From positions 1-64,000 of the forward strand of contig JAQGDQ010002367.1 of assembly GCA_030141605.1 (NCBI GenBank): DNA of 64,000 nt, read 5' to 3'. The DNA is from Tubiluchus corallicola. Lineage: Eukaryota > Priapulida > Priapulimorpha > Priapulimorphida > Tubiluchidae. Under the pieces are notes generated by a model. It saw nothing but the letters and a program-made list of their open reading frames with translations, was not told the origin of the DNA and did not search any database. Below, in pieces: positions 28,295 through 38,395 of the stretch. The translations under genes and the position numbers were made by a program. How positions within the stretch are numbered: the first letter of the stretch is position 1; the number at the start of each line of letters is the position of its first letter.

Positions 28295-29688
28295 CTCTCA
28301 CAACAACAGAACAGCAAAACGCACGATGGGTGGAACACTTCAAGGAAGTTCTCAACCAGCCAAACCCAACAACATTATTCAATTTTGAGAATGAAATTGG
28401 ACAACAACAGCTAGATGTAAGATTGGACAACATCAGTGAACTGGAAGTCGAAACTGCCATCAAAAAACTAAAGAACAACAAAGCAGCTGGAGAGGACCAA
28501 ATAACAGCTGAGCTCCTGAAACACGGTAATAAAGGGATAACACGATCAATGACAAAGCTCCTGAACAGCTGCTGGGAACAACAAAAGGTCCCCGAAGATT
28601 GGAGAAATGGAGTCATCGTGAAGTTGCCTAAGAAAGGGAACCTGACAGATTGCAATAATTGGAGAGAAATAACTCTGATGTCAATACCTGGAAAAGTCCT
28701 GAGTATAGTGCTGCTAGATCGGTTGAGAGATGCTGTTGATATAAGACTAAGAGAACAACAAGCTGGATTTAGAAAAGGAAGATCATGCTGTGAACAGATA
28801 TTCACTCTCAGAAACATCATTGAGCAATGTATGGAATTCCAACAGCCCTTATTAATCAATTTTATTGATTTCAAGAAGGCTTTTGACTCTGTTCACAGGC
28901 AGTCTCTATGGAAAATTGCTTCTCTGTATGGTATCCCACAGACATTCATTTCAACCATCCAGAACTTTTACCAAAACAGCGGCTGTTGTATAAGAACACA
29001 AGAGGGAAACACCGAGTATTTCACCATCGAAACTGGAGTTAAGCAGGGTTGCATTATGTCGCCATTCCTGTTCCTACTGACGATTGATTTCATCATGAAG
29101 AAGGCGGTTGATGGTAAAGATCTAGGAATGCAATGGAAACAACAACAACGATTGGCAGATCTGGACTTTGCTGACGATATAGCTCTTCTGGAAACATCAA
29201 AAGAAAGCCTGCAACAACTGACCACAAGTATGGAAGAAGTAGCGGGAAAAATTGGATTGAGAATTAGTCAAGAAAAGACCAAAGTTTTGAAAGTGTGGAC
29301 AAACCAACAGAATGATGTACATATAACAGTGGGAGGCCAAATGGTTAAGAACGTTACCAGTTTTTCATATCTGGGCAGTGTGATGACCTGTAATGGAGGT
29401 ACAGAAAATGACATCAGGGGGAGAATCGGCAAAGCAACAGCAGTATTTAGGAAGATGGGAAAAATCTGGACAAGCAAGAAAATTGACATGAAAATCAAAC
29501 TTCGTCTGTACAACGCCATTGTGCTGCCAACGGCTCTCTATGCCAGCGAAACCTGGAAAGTCACAGCGGAGTTATCAAAGAAACTGAACGTCTTCCACCA
29601 AAAATGCCTTCGAAAGATACTAAAAATCTCCTACCGCGACCATGTCACCAATGTAGAAGTTCTTCAACGAGCGCAGTCATTGCGGTAA
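28267..29688 (+). pseudogene. LINE reverse transcriptase region
   Basis: This is the continuation of the element's polyprotein in another frame, overlapping the end of the endonuclease frame by 28 bases. Reverse-transcriptase motifs appear in order: 'LPKKGNLTDCNNWREITL', 'QAGFRKGRSCCEQI', 'FIDFKKAFDSVHR' (first catalytic Asp), 'GVKQGCIMSPFLF', and 'LDFADDIALL' (catalytic FADD at 29,167-29,178), then the thumb region with 'SYLGSVMT' and 'YASETWKV'. The catalytic residues of the polymerase are retained. The frame stops at 29,686-29,688 (TAA), but similarity continues in the same frame beyond it, so this is a nonsense mutation and not the natural end. Confidence 0.93.
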
Positions 29689-29955
29689 CAAGATATAGTT
29701 ACAGAGAGAAGAATGAAACTGGCTGGACATATTCTCCGTCTATCAGAAAGTCGTTACACCAAAACAGCAGTACAGTGGGAACCACCTGGTGGGAAACGAA
29801 AAAGAGGTCGGCCAAAAACAACGTGGCGCAGATCCTTCAAAGAAGACCTTCGAGCTGTCAACATACGTTGGGAAAACGTAGAGAACGAAGCCGCCGATAG
29901 AACTCAGTGGAAAATGCTGTCTGCCCAATGTGCATCAATGCGCAGGAAGGACTAA
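29689..29955 (+). pseudogene. C-terminal end of the LINE polyprotein, cut off by a stop codon
   Basis: Reading on in the same frame past the TAA at 29,686 gives the usual LINE tail: 'MKLAGHILRLSE' followed by 'GKRKRGRPKTTWRRSF', a basic segment commonly found near the end of such polyproteins. The frame ends at 29,953-29,955, about 12 bases before the end of the element, so the 3' untranslated region is extremely short. Confidence 0.85.
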
Positions 29956-29967
29956 GGTCTAAGGTAA

Positions 29968-29975
29968 GGCAGGAG
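29968..29975. other. Right target-site duplication of the RTE-like LINE
   Basis: 'ggcaggag' directly follows the element and leads into 'acttctaccgtcaatgc', the same satellite variant found unbroken after 14,491. Confidence 0.85.
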
Positions 29976-32480
29976 ACTTCTACCGTCAATGCTAAGCGTC
30001 TTAACAGAGACATACACAGGCACCCTCAATTAGCTCATACCAAGACATGCATAGCCAAACTTGAGCGTTTGGTTCTAAAGCTTGGAAAACGATTTAAAAC
30101 TTCTAGTCGGAACTCCTCTAGAGCAGTCCCAATCATCTGAACAGAAGAAATGTACAGCTAATTTCAAGTATATGGCAGAAGACTTCTACAGGCAATGCCA
30201 AGCATCTTAACAGAGACACCCACACAGATAGCCGCAATTAGCTTGCCACAAGACATGCATAGCCAAACTTGAGCGTCTGGTTCTAAAGCTTGGAAAACGA
30301 TTTAAAACTTCTAGTCGGAACTCCTCTAGAGCAGTCCCAATCATCTGAACAGAAGAAATGTACAGCTAATTTCAAGTATATGGCAGAAGACTTCTACAGG
30401 CAATGCCAAGCATCTTAACAGAGACACACACACACAGATAGCCGCAATTAGCTTGCCACAAGACATGCATAGCCAAACTTGAGCGTCTGGTTCTAAAGCT
30501 TGGATAACGATTTAAAACATCTAGTCAGAACTGATCTAGAGCAGTCCCTGTCATCTGAACAGAAGAAATGTACTGCTAATTTCAGGTATATGGCAGAAGA
30601 CTTCTACAGGCAATGCAAAGCTTCTCAGCAGACACACACACACACACACACAGATAGCCACAACTAGCTTGCAACAAGACATGCATAGCCAGACTGAAGC
30701 GTTTGGTTCTAAGGCTTGGAAAACAAATAAAAACATGTAATCAGAACTCATCTAAAGCAATCTCAAACATCTGGACAGAAAACATATCCTGCTAATCTCA
30801 AGTATGTGGCAAAAGACTTCTACAGGCTATACTGAGCGTCTTAACAGAGACATACACAGATATCCTCAATCAGCTTGCCAGAGGACATATATGGCCAAAC
30901 TTAGCTTCTGGTAATGGCAGTTTTATTCTCAATCTCATGTACCTGATCAGGAGAAATCTGCAGAAATGCACTGCCGATGTCAAGTATCCCGGCAAAAGAC
31001 TTCTACGGGCAATACTAAGCGCCTTAACAGAGACACACACACACAGATAGCCTCAATTAGCTTGCCACAAGACATGCATAGCCAAACTTGAGCGTCTGGT
31101 TCTAAAGCTTGGATAACGACTTAAAACATCTAGTCCGAACTCATCTAGAGCAGTCCCAATCATCTGAACAGAAGAAATGTACAGCTAATTTCAAGTATAT
31201 GGCAGAAGACTTCTACAGGCAATGCCAAGCATCTTAACAGAGACACACACACACAGATAGCCGCAATTAGCTTGCCACAAGACATGCATAGCCAAACTTG
31301 AGCGTCTGGTTCTAAAGCTTGGATAACGATTTAAAACATCTAGTCAGAACTCATCTAGAGCAGTCCCTGTCATCTGAACAGAAGAAATGTACTGTTAATT
31401 TCAAGTATATGGCAGGTGACTTCTACCGTCAATGCTAAGCGTCTTAACAGAGACATACACAGGCACCCTCAATTAGCTCATACCAAGACATGCATAGCCA
31501 AACTTGAGCGTTTGGTTCTAAAGCTTGGAAAACGATTTAAAACTTCTAGTCGGAACTCCTCTAGAGCAGTCCCAATCATCTGAACAGAAGAAATGTACAG
31601 CTAATTTCAAGTATATGGCAGAAGACTTCTACAGGCAATGCCAAGCGTCTTAACAGAGACATACGCAGACAGCCTCAATCAGCTTCTCAGAGGACATATA
31701 TGGCCAAACGTAAGCATCTGGTAATAGCAGTTTTATTCTCAATCTCATGTACCTGATCAGAAGAAATATGCAGAAATGCACTGCCGATGTCAAGTATCCC
31801 GGCAAAAGACTTCTACGGGCAATACTAAGCGCCTTAACAGAGACACACACACACACAGATAGCCTCAATTAGCTTGCCACAAGACATGCATAGCCAAACT
31901 TGAGCGTCTGGTTCTAAAGCTTGGATAACGACTTAAAACATCTAGTCCGAACTCATCTAGAGCAGTCCCTGTCATCTGAACAGAAGAAATGTACTGCTAT
32001 TTTCAAGTATATGGCAGAAGACTTCTACAGGCAATGCCAAGCATCTTAACAGAGACACCCACACAGATAGCCTCAGTCAGCTTGTCAGAGGACATATGAG
32101 ACCAAACTTGAGCATCTGGTAATGACAGTTCTACAGGCAAAGTCAAGCATCTTAACAGAGGCAAACACAGGCAGCCTCAATTAGCTTGACCCAAGACATG
32201 CATAGCCAGACTGAAGCGTTTGGTTCTAAGGCTTGGAAAACAAATTAAAACATATAGTCAGAACTGACTTAAAGCAATGTCAAAAATCTGGGTACAAAAA
32301 ATGTACTACCAGTCTCAAGTATCTGGCAAAAGACTGCTACAGGCAATACTAAGCGTCTTAACAGAGACATACGCAGACAGCCTCAGTCAGCTTCTCAGAG
32401 GACATATATGACCAAACGTAAGCATCTGGTAATAGCAGCTCTATTCTCACTCTCATGTACCTGATCAGCAGAAATCTGCA
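29968..32480. repeat. Satellite array, right block
   Basis: The same monomer family resumes directly after the LINE. Variants 'ccctgtcatctgaac', 'ggataacgatttaaaac' and 'cttctagtcggaactcctc' are enriched here, so this block is more heterogeneous than the left one. The longest CA run of the family lies at about 30,631-30,652. The divergent 'gaactgacttaaagc' monomer occurs once more near 32,265. Clear monomers stop near 32,480. Confidence 0.95.
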
Positions 32481-33106
32481 GGAATCTTATCGTTTGGTAC
32501 GATGACATAGATACAGGCAATTTCAGTCGTTTGGTAAGATAACACCTACAAGCAATCTAAAAGATCTACTAACACTTCAAGACTCAAGACATCCATATCG
32601 AATCCCATTAATCTGTTAAGATCTACAGACAAATTGCAGCATCTGGTCAGAACTCATCTAAAGAAATCTCAAACATCTGGACAGAAAACATATACTGCTA
32701 ATCTCAAGTATATGGCAGAAGGCTTCTACAGGCAATGTCAAGCATCTTAATAGAGACACACACAGACGGCCTCAAATAGCTTGTCACAAGACATATATAG
32801 CCAAACTTAAGCGTCTGGTAATAACAGCTTTATTCACAATCTCGTGTATCTGATCAGAAGGAAGCTTCAGACAACTTCATTCATGATAAAAAGACATCTT
32901 CCATCTGTAAACAAAACGTCTACAGACAACCTGAAGCAGGTTTTCAGACACGTCAAGTGTCTAGTTAGAAGGCATATACGTCCAATCCCAATAATCTGTT
33001 AAATACAGACAAATTGCAGCATCTAGTTAGTACTCATCTAGAGCAGTCACAATCATCTGAACAAAAGAAATATACTACTAATCTCAAGTATATGGCAGAA
33101 GACTTT
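32481..33106. repeat. Degenerate edge of the satellite
   Basis: Monomer fragments such as 'ctggtcagaactcatctaaag', 'catctggacagaaaacata' and 'agtatatggcagaag' are still recognisable but are separated by unfamiliar sequence (for example 32,480-32,640 and 32,870-33,000) that keeps the short-word style of the satellite, as in 'aatctgttaa' and 'tctacagaca'. The last recognisable monomer piece ends at about 33,106, where retrotransposon protease sequence starts. Decay towards the edge is usual for satellites whose homogenisation works best internally. Confidence 0.85.
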
Positions 33107-33110
33107 CTAA

Positions 33111-33317
33111 TAAAATTTCTCCAGTTGGTAAGGAAAGAAATTCTTTTCTTACAGTTGTCTGACTCGCACCAGTGTCAACTAAAATGCGACAAACGCGACC
33201 GTTTATTGAGCCGCGCACATACAAACCAAGCGCAGGCTGCTTATCAGCGTTTTTGTTACGAACCGACGCAGAATAATTAATGGTGTAATGCGATGTGGGT
33301 ACTCCTACGGAGACTGC
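33111..33317 (-). pseudogene. Retropepsin (aspartic protease) fragment
   Basis: In a minus-strand frame different from gag, a 69-codon stretch contains 'LYVRGSINGRVCRILVDTGA' (D-T-G at about 33,168-33,176), the active-site loop of retroviral-type aspartic proteases that process Gag-Pol. The upstream end is a stop codon (33,318-33,320) and the downstream end is the satellite junction, so only the first half of the protease remains and the flap and C-terminal half are absent. Confidence 0.75.
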
Positions 33318-33321
33318 TCAT

Positions 33322-33534
33322 CTAGTGCGAGTGGCTGGCTGTCTTTTGGGGGGGGGGGGTAGTCCCAGTACATGGATAATTTTGCCCCATATTTGCAGAA
33401 AAACCATTGTTTTGGCAAAAATTATTAGAAAATTGTGCTCTATGGCGAGTTCGTTGGCCTGTCCAACTATGGGGAGGGGAAGAGCACTGTCTCGCTAAAT
33501 GCCCAAAACCACCACAATTATAACAAACTGGGCC
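33322..33534 (-). pseudogene. Nucleocapsid zinc-knuckle region after an in-frame stop
   Basis: Directly past the gag stop, in the same frame, lies 'CYNCGGFGHLARQC' (33,484-33,525), a perfect C-x2-C-x4-H-x4-C nucleic-acid-binding knuckle of the kind that ends Gag. The frame stays open to a TAG at 33,322-33,324 and contains a run of 12 identical bases (33,348-33,359, C on the coding strand), just before the place where the protease lies in another frame. Confidence 0.8.
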
Positions 33535-35241
33535 TCAACCACGACCCGTAGGTTTAGGAGACTTATTCTGGCCAACATTTGAACCTCTGCCGTGTTTTTC
33601 AGGGGTGCGATTAAGAGCAGATTTGCTAACGTCGCTATTTGGGCTTTTGGATTTCGAACTGGGGGGCGAGGTAACAGGTAGGTGCTGAACCTTAATCGAG
33701 CTTTTGCTTGGGGATTCGTTTTCCCGAATGGACTCAACTGTAAGTGCAGTAGCTAAAGCACTTGCGAGATCAGGCGGTACACTTTGCTGAATGTGTATTG
33801 CTAACTCAGAATCCATTAAACCATCTACGAATTTATGAATTAGCTGTTTCTCAGCAGTTTTTGTATCAACGGTTGGAAATACACGATGATAAAGAACACG
33901 CAATTGCTCAGCGTATTGCCTTAAATCTTCACCAGTGTGGCGTACTCTGGCGTTATAATGCGCACGATAAACGCTCTCTCTATTTTGATAGCCGTATCTA
34001 CGACAAAGAGCCGACGAAAGGACGTCATAGTTGGACCTTTGCGCCTCAGGAATGACTTCCAGCATGCCCGCAGCACTCCCTTTTAATATTAATGCTAATC
34101 GCGCACCAGCCTCGGTGTTGTCCCAGCCATTAGCCCGACGGAGAAGCTGGAACTGTGCCTCAAAACTTTCCCAAGACACTGTCTCGCCATCAAAAGGTGG
34201 TAGACCTCGGAGTGCCTTTTCACCGAGCCGCCCCATGCTGATGTCACTCGCCATGTTTGCAGTAGCATTAGCGACATTTTGTGCCACGGTGCTGGTTGCC
34301 AACCCTGTTTGTGCAGTAGAACAACCGGAAGTCCGCAAAATGGGCTCGAAAGACTGGTCTAGATTGCTTAGGCCAGTTTCAAAACGTACACGTGGGGTGC
34401 AGCCAGAAGGACCATTTTGAATCTGGCTAGACCCTTGATTTTGATGCAGTGCGTCAGCAGTGTCAGTATTCGCCATTACAGGGGTAGAACCCAAAAGAGG
34501 CTTCTTTGCCAAAATACCACCTGTTGTAGGCGTCTCTGGTTCGCGACATGCGGTAAAATCCAAAATGGCACTGGAAATTGCCTGAGGCAGCGTAGCAACC
34601 ACATTTCTCAGGTCTTGAAAACTCTCAGAAATACTAGACAACTGTTGTCTGATTTGATAAGTATCTGACGCGAAATTTTGCCCAAAATTTTGATTACTTG
34701 GACTAACTCCCGTGCCCAATGCTGCATTTGGATCGCTAGCCGCGTGCCCTGAAAGAAAATCAATATTAGACATGCCCCAAGTACTCGCGCTAGGCTGGGA
34801 AGCGGAATGTTGTGAAGTAGCAGGTAGCAAAGGTAGCTGACCTTGGCTTTGCCTACTTGAACATTCAGGTGGCTTCGCTGCATGCTTTTCAGTACAAAGG
34901 TTATGCACAGGGCAAGTAACAAAAGGATTAGTTGTATTACAAGCACAGATCGACAATACATCCTCATTATTAGTACAACTAACATCAAAACTATAGCAAT
35001 GTTCCGTAGAATCTAAGGCAGTGCCCCTTAATTCTTGACCATTAGAAGAATACACACTCTGTTCTAATAGAAAATCGGCAAGCTGACGGTGTTGTAACCG
35101 TTCTAAGTCAACATCAACCACAGTACAATAATCGGAATGCCCAGATGAGGGTAACATCCCACTTGTTCTGACACCAGTGGACTGCTCTCCGCTTTTAATG
35201 GAGGCAGAACGGATGGCACCGCGGCCTACACCGTGCGGCAT
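33535..35241 (-). CDS. gag: Ty3-like Gag polyprotein (568 residues, open)
   Basis: The longest uninterrupted frame of the window. It starts at an ATG just inside the leader and ends at a TGA. Residues 1-330 are Ser/Gln/Thr-rich and probably disordered, with a cysteine cluster (C82, C89, C99, C101, C110, H113, C116) that could bind a metal. Residues 347-485 resemble the capsid domain of retrotransposon Gag ('LPPFDGETVSWESFEAQF', 'LILKGSAAGML', 'FVDGLMDSELAIHIQQS'). Residues 505-568 are basic and Ser/Pro-rich and lead to the nucleocapsid. Gag assembles the particle that packages element RNA. Its open state over 1.7 kb contrasts with every other element in the right half, so it is either young or protected. 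It could equally be an older Gag without pol, since the rest of the element is missing. Confidence 0.82.
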   Translation of the reverse strand: MPHGVGRGAIRSASIKSGEQSTGVRTSGMLPSSGHSDYCTVVDVDLERLQHRQLADFLLEQSVYSSNGQELRGTALDSTEHCYSFDVSCTNNEDVLSICACNTTNPFVTCPVHNLCTEKHAAKPPECSSRQSQGQLPLLPATSQHSASQPSASTWGMSNIDFLSGHAASDPNAALGTGVSPSNQNFGQNFASDTYQIRQQLSSISESFQDLRNVVATLPQAISSAILDFTACREPETPTTGGILAKKPLLGSTPVMANTDTADALHQNQGSSQIQNGPSGCTPRVRFETGLSNLDQSFEPILRTSGCSTAQTGLATSTVAQNVANATANMASDISMGRLGEKALRGLPPFDGETVSWESFEAQFQLLRRANGWDNTEAGARLALILKGSAAGMLEVIPEAQRSNYDVLSSALCRRYGYQNRESVYRAHYNARVRHTGEDLRQYAEQLRVLYHRVFPTVDTKTAEKQLIHKFVDGLMDSELAIHIQQSVPPDLASALATALTVESIRENESPSKSSIKVQHLPVTSPPSSKSKSPNSDVSKSALNRTPEKHGRGSNVGQNKSPKPTGRG

Positions 35242-35580
35242 GTCTTAAGTAATGAACCAAACCAAAACCAAAATGAATAATAAAAATAAAAGTGACAATT
35301 TATTACCAAAAAAAAGAATGTTCCAAATAGCTTACCGAATGGAGCAAAGCCTGAAGTGTGAACAAAGCTGAGATGAGACGACCACCGACCAGGATCTACA
35401 GCAGACCTACCCTTTTTATAAGCTCAGGTGTGCACGTGACTAGTGGCTCCTATTAACACAAGGTCAGAATAAGAGTCTATGTGCTAGATAAAGCCACGTT
35501 CATACGCACACCTGAGAAGTCTGCTGTATTCCCCTGCCAGTATTACACTATCTGATCACAGCCCTGCAGTACAATATGCA
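35242..35580 (-). promoter_or_regulatory. LTR/leader-like region with TATA box and polyadenylation signal
   Basis: On the minus strand a TATAAAA box (about 35,414-35,420) lies about 110 bases before an AATAAA signal (35,299-35,304), followed about 60 bases later by the Gag ATG. This order is expected of an LTR (U3-R-U5) and leader. A possible LTR start 'tgtactgcag' lies at 35,573. I cannot identify a convincing primer-binding site and there is no second copy in the window, so the borders are uncertain. Confidence 0.45.
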
Positions 35581-35799
35581 TATATATAGATATATTAAGT
35601 TTGATTTAGTATTATGTCTAGAGAGCAGGACATTGCTCGAGATTTTAGATTTTGTTGTTTACCTGGTAAAGAGCATAGGGATGAATGCAAATATTTTACA
35701 CAATTTCAATATAAAAACGCTTATAAGTAAAGCAACACTAATTACATTTTAGGAAAACATAATGGAGAGGTAGTTAAATAGGCTTATGTAAAATCTTCG

Positions 35800-38395
35800 C
35801 CAAAGTTAGCTCGGGATTTAATTAAAGAGAATAGGACGATTCTCGATTCCATCCTTTACAGAATCCTGGCTTAATGAACAGAATAAAGACCACTTTTCAA
35901 TAAAACATTACAATCATTACTCATAAATACGCAAAGACAGACCAGCTGGAGAGATTTCCTTGTATCTGAAGGATGATCTAAACAGTAAACTTCGTAATGA
36001 TTTATACTGTTTATGTAAACAAATCTAGGAATTATTGTTTGTTGAAATTACTCAAGAACATGCAAAAATATTTTAGTTGAAGCATCATACAGACTTTTTG
36101 GAACTAGTAGCCCAGCATTCCTTGATGATTCAAGTAATCTTCTTTCTAAAATAATGAATGAAAACAAACACCTTTTCTTGTGGCAACTTCAACTTGAACT
36201 TGCTAAGCTTTGACTTGTATGAATGAACTGAATTTTTCTCAAATGTCTGCTTATCAACCATTGTATCACGTAATTACTAAACCAGAAAAAATTACTGCTT
36301 ATACGCATAAACTTTAATCGATAATATTTTTACAAACTGTGTATTAAACAATAACTTAACCTCTGACATTCTCTGCAGTGATTTATCTGACCATTTTCCC
36401 GTTTATTTAATAACCACTTTAAAATTAACACTTCATTCGAAACCAACAGTTTCAAAATATGGAATCTTTAATAATAGCACCATCGCAGTCTTTCAGTGTA
36501 AACTATCATCCCATGACCGGTCCTATGTCTTTTACATACAGAATCCTGACACCGTATTTCAATTGTTCTTCGAAGACTAATACAATATTTACCATAATAG
36601 CTTTCCAGTAGTCACAAAAATAATAAAACCACGGATAATTAAACAAGCCGTGGTTAACAAGTTGGTTAGTACAGACAATTAAACACAAAAATAAATTATA
36701 TAAGTTTAAATTAAAAAACCCTACTCTTCTCAGCATTGCCATTTATAAAACATACAGGAATAATTTGACGTCAGTCCTAAGAAAAGCCGAAAAAGCTGAA
36801 TAATATAAGAAAAACATGGAAAATTTTTCCATGGCCATAAACATAAAAAGATTCATATCATATTGAACAATCACATTTCAAACATTCACAACACAATCCA
36901 ATGAAATCAAAGAATTATCCGACGGCGTTAATAACTACTTTGTAAATGTAGGATCATCTCTTGCAGACAAGATCTCATATTTACCAAATGGATGCAGGGG
37001 TTCTATGCAGTTGCTTCCAATTCTTTTTCGACAGGTACAGACCAAGGCCCTCTGAAAATATCCAAGTTAGTAATGACAAGTGATAAACCCCAGTTCCAAA
37101 ATTACAGACCTATTTCATTTCTTCCCCGTTTTCCAAAATTCCTGAAAGATTAGTGTGTAATAGACCTTTAAGTTTCATCAATAAAAACAATATACTATAT
37201 CTCAAGCAACTATGTTTTAGATAAAATCACTATACCTAAATGACTTTACTTAAACTTATTGACTTAATATTAAATGCAATTGACAACAATGAATTTACAA
37301 TTGGTATCTTTATTGATTTTTCTAAGGCTTTGGTACTATTGACCATAAAATACTCTTAGCTAAATTAAACAACTATGGTATCAGGGGTCTGACTTTACAT
37401 AACAGAAAGCAGTTAGTACTAATAGATAATACACTTTATTCTATGAAGCAAATTAATTATGGTGTCTCCCAAAGATTAATTTTAGGTCTGCTGATTAATT
37501 TCTTTGCTGATGATGTCAACGTCTTCTATTGTCACTCAAATTACGAAATAATGGTAAATACTATTAACCAAGTACTTGTACACTTGGCAAGAACATCGTA
37601 AGTTTACCAAAAGTAAAATCTCCAAAATCGTAGATATTATATACAGTGTTAAACACATATTGTCCAAATCACTTCGCTTTTTTACCAAATGCTAATTATT
37701 TGAACATTGCTTGGGGAGCACGTATACGACTAGATTGAAAAAACATCAAGTGATTCAGAAAAAATAGTGCGAGCAATAACCTTTTCAAGCCATACGGAGA
37801 TCACACACGCCACCAATATTTAAACGGCTAAATTTTCTAAATATTCATGACATTAATAAGTTCCAAACTGCGATCTTCATGTAAAAATTCACTCAACTAT
37901 TGCCACCCTTATTTAATGATTATTTTTGTTTGAATGCTGAAATACATAATTATAATACACGATGTAGACTTAACTATCACTGCATACACAATATAACTGG
38001 TTACTACATCACGGCTTTTGTTTTCATTTTCAACAAATTACGCTCTAGGGTAAACTTTAGCTCTGATCTGTATATATGTAGCGTACACCTCCATATAGTC
38101 TATTCAAGTGTTGCCTCCTCCACAAATGCCTTGTGAATATGTGTACATTTTTCATTTCTTTTCCTACCGTTCAGTTTATTTCGTAATTATGAATTATTAC
38201 TAACACCCATTATAATTCTTTCATACGTTTCCGTAAAATGTTATTAATAAATATATTTTCATTATTAATCCACTGCTAAAATTAATATTTGTGTCTGTAC
38301 TTGCTTTAAGAACTACTATTAATTTATGCACTTCATGATGTCAAAGCATCTGTTGTTTACCTGGCGAGATGAAATGAATTGAATTGAAGAAAATT
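35800..38395 (+). mobile_element. Decayed LINE (CR1/Jockey-like superfamily), endonuclease to 3' end
   Basis: Fragments of one LINE polyprotein appear in the right order but in shifting frames with many stops. Endonuclease start: 'WLNEQNKDHFSIKHYNH' near 35,867. Endonuclease end: 'SDLSDHFPVYLI' near 36,380. Reverse transcriptase: 'FQNYRPISFLP' near 37,095, 'IGIFIDFSKA' near 37,300, and 'FADDVNVF' with the FADD motif at 37,503-37,514. C-terminal region near 37,780-37,990. The 3' end at about 38,350-38,395 has 'gaaatgaattgaattgaa', a small tandem tail. Several internal segments are shorter than in intact relatives, indicating deletions. It is not functional. Clade is inferred from motif style only. 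Confidence 0.75.

Larger units (their letters stand above)
26811..29967 (+). mobile_element. RTE-like non-LTR retrotransposon inserted in the satellite (inactive)
   Basis: A 3,157-bp insertion interrupts the satellite and is bounded by an 8-bp direct repeat. It has a 152-base leader containing a G-rich stretch, then an endonuclease-reverse transcriptase coding region split by one frameshift and one stop codon, and a short 3' end finishing in 'taaggtctaaggtaa', a small tandem tail. The length, the single EN-RT coding region, the lack of a separate ORF1 and the short repeat tail fit the RTE group. Assignment to that exact clade is inference from layout and motifs; membership in endonuclease-bearing LINEs is secure. 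The complete 5' leader and clean duplication suggest a nearly full-length copy that decayed after insertion. Confidence 0.88.
33107..35580 (-). mobile_element. 5' part of a Ty3-like LTR retrotransposon, truncated at the satellite
   Basis: Reading the minus strand from right to left there is an LTR or leader-like stretch, a 568-codon gag, a zinc knuckle behind a stop codon, and the beginning of an aspartic protease, which is then cut off at the satellite boundary. No reverse transcriptase, integrase or second LTR follows. The Gag capsid region and the D-T-G-A protease motif place it among LTR retrotransposons, most likely Ty3-like. The family assignment is inference because the reverse transcriptase is missing. 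Confidence 0.8.

Noticed and set aside
28233-29519. Minus-strand frames opposite the LINE reverse transcriptase
   Set aside because: They are shadows of the real plus-strand coding region and have no family motifs.
33762-34668. Plus-strand frames opposite gag
   Set aside because: They are shadow frames of the 568-codon gag and have no recognisable domains.
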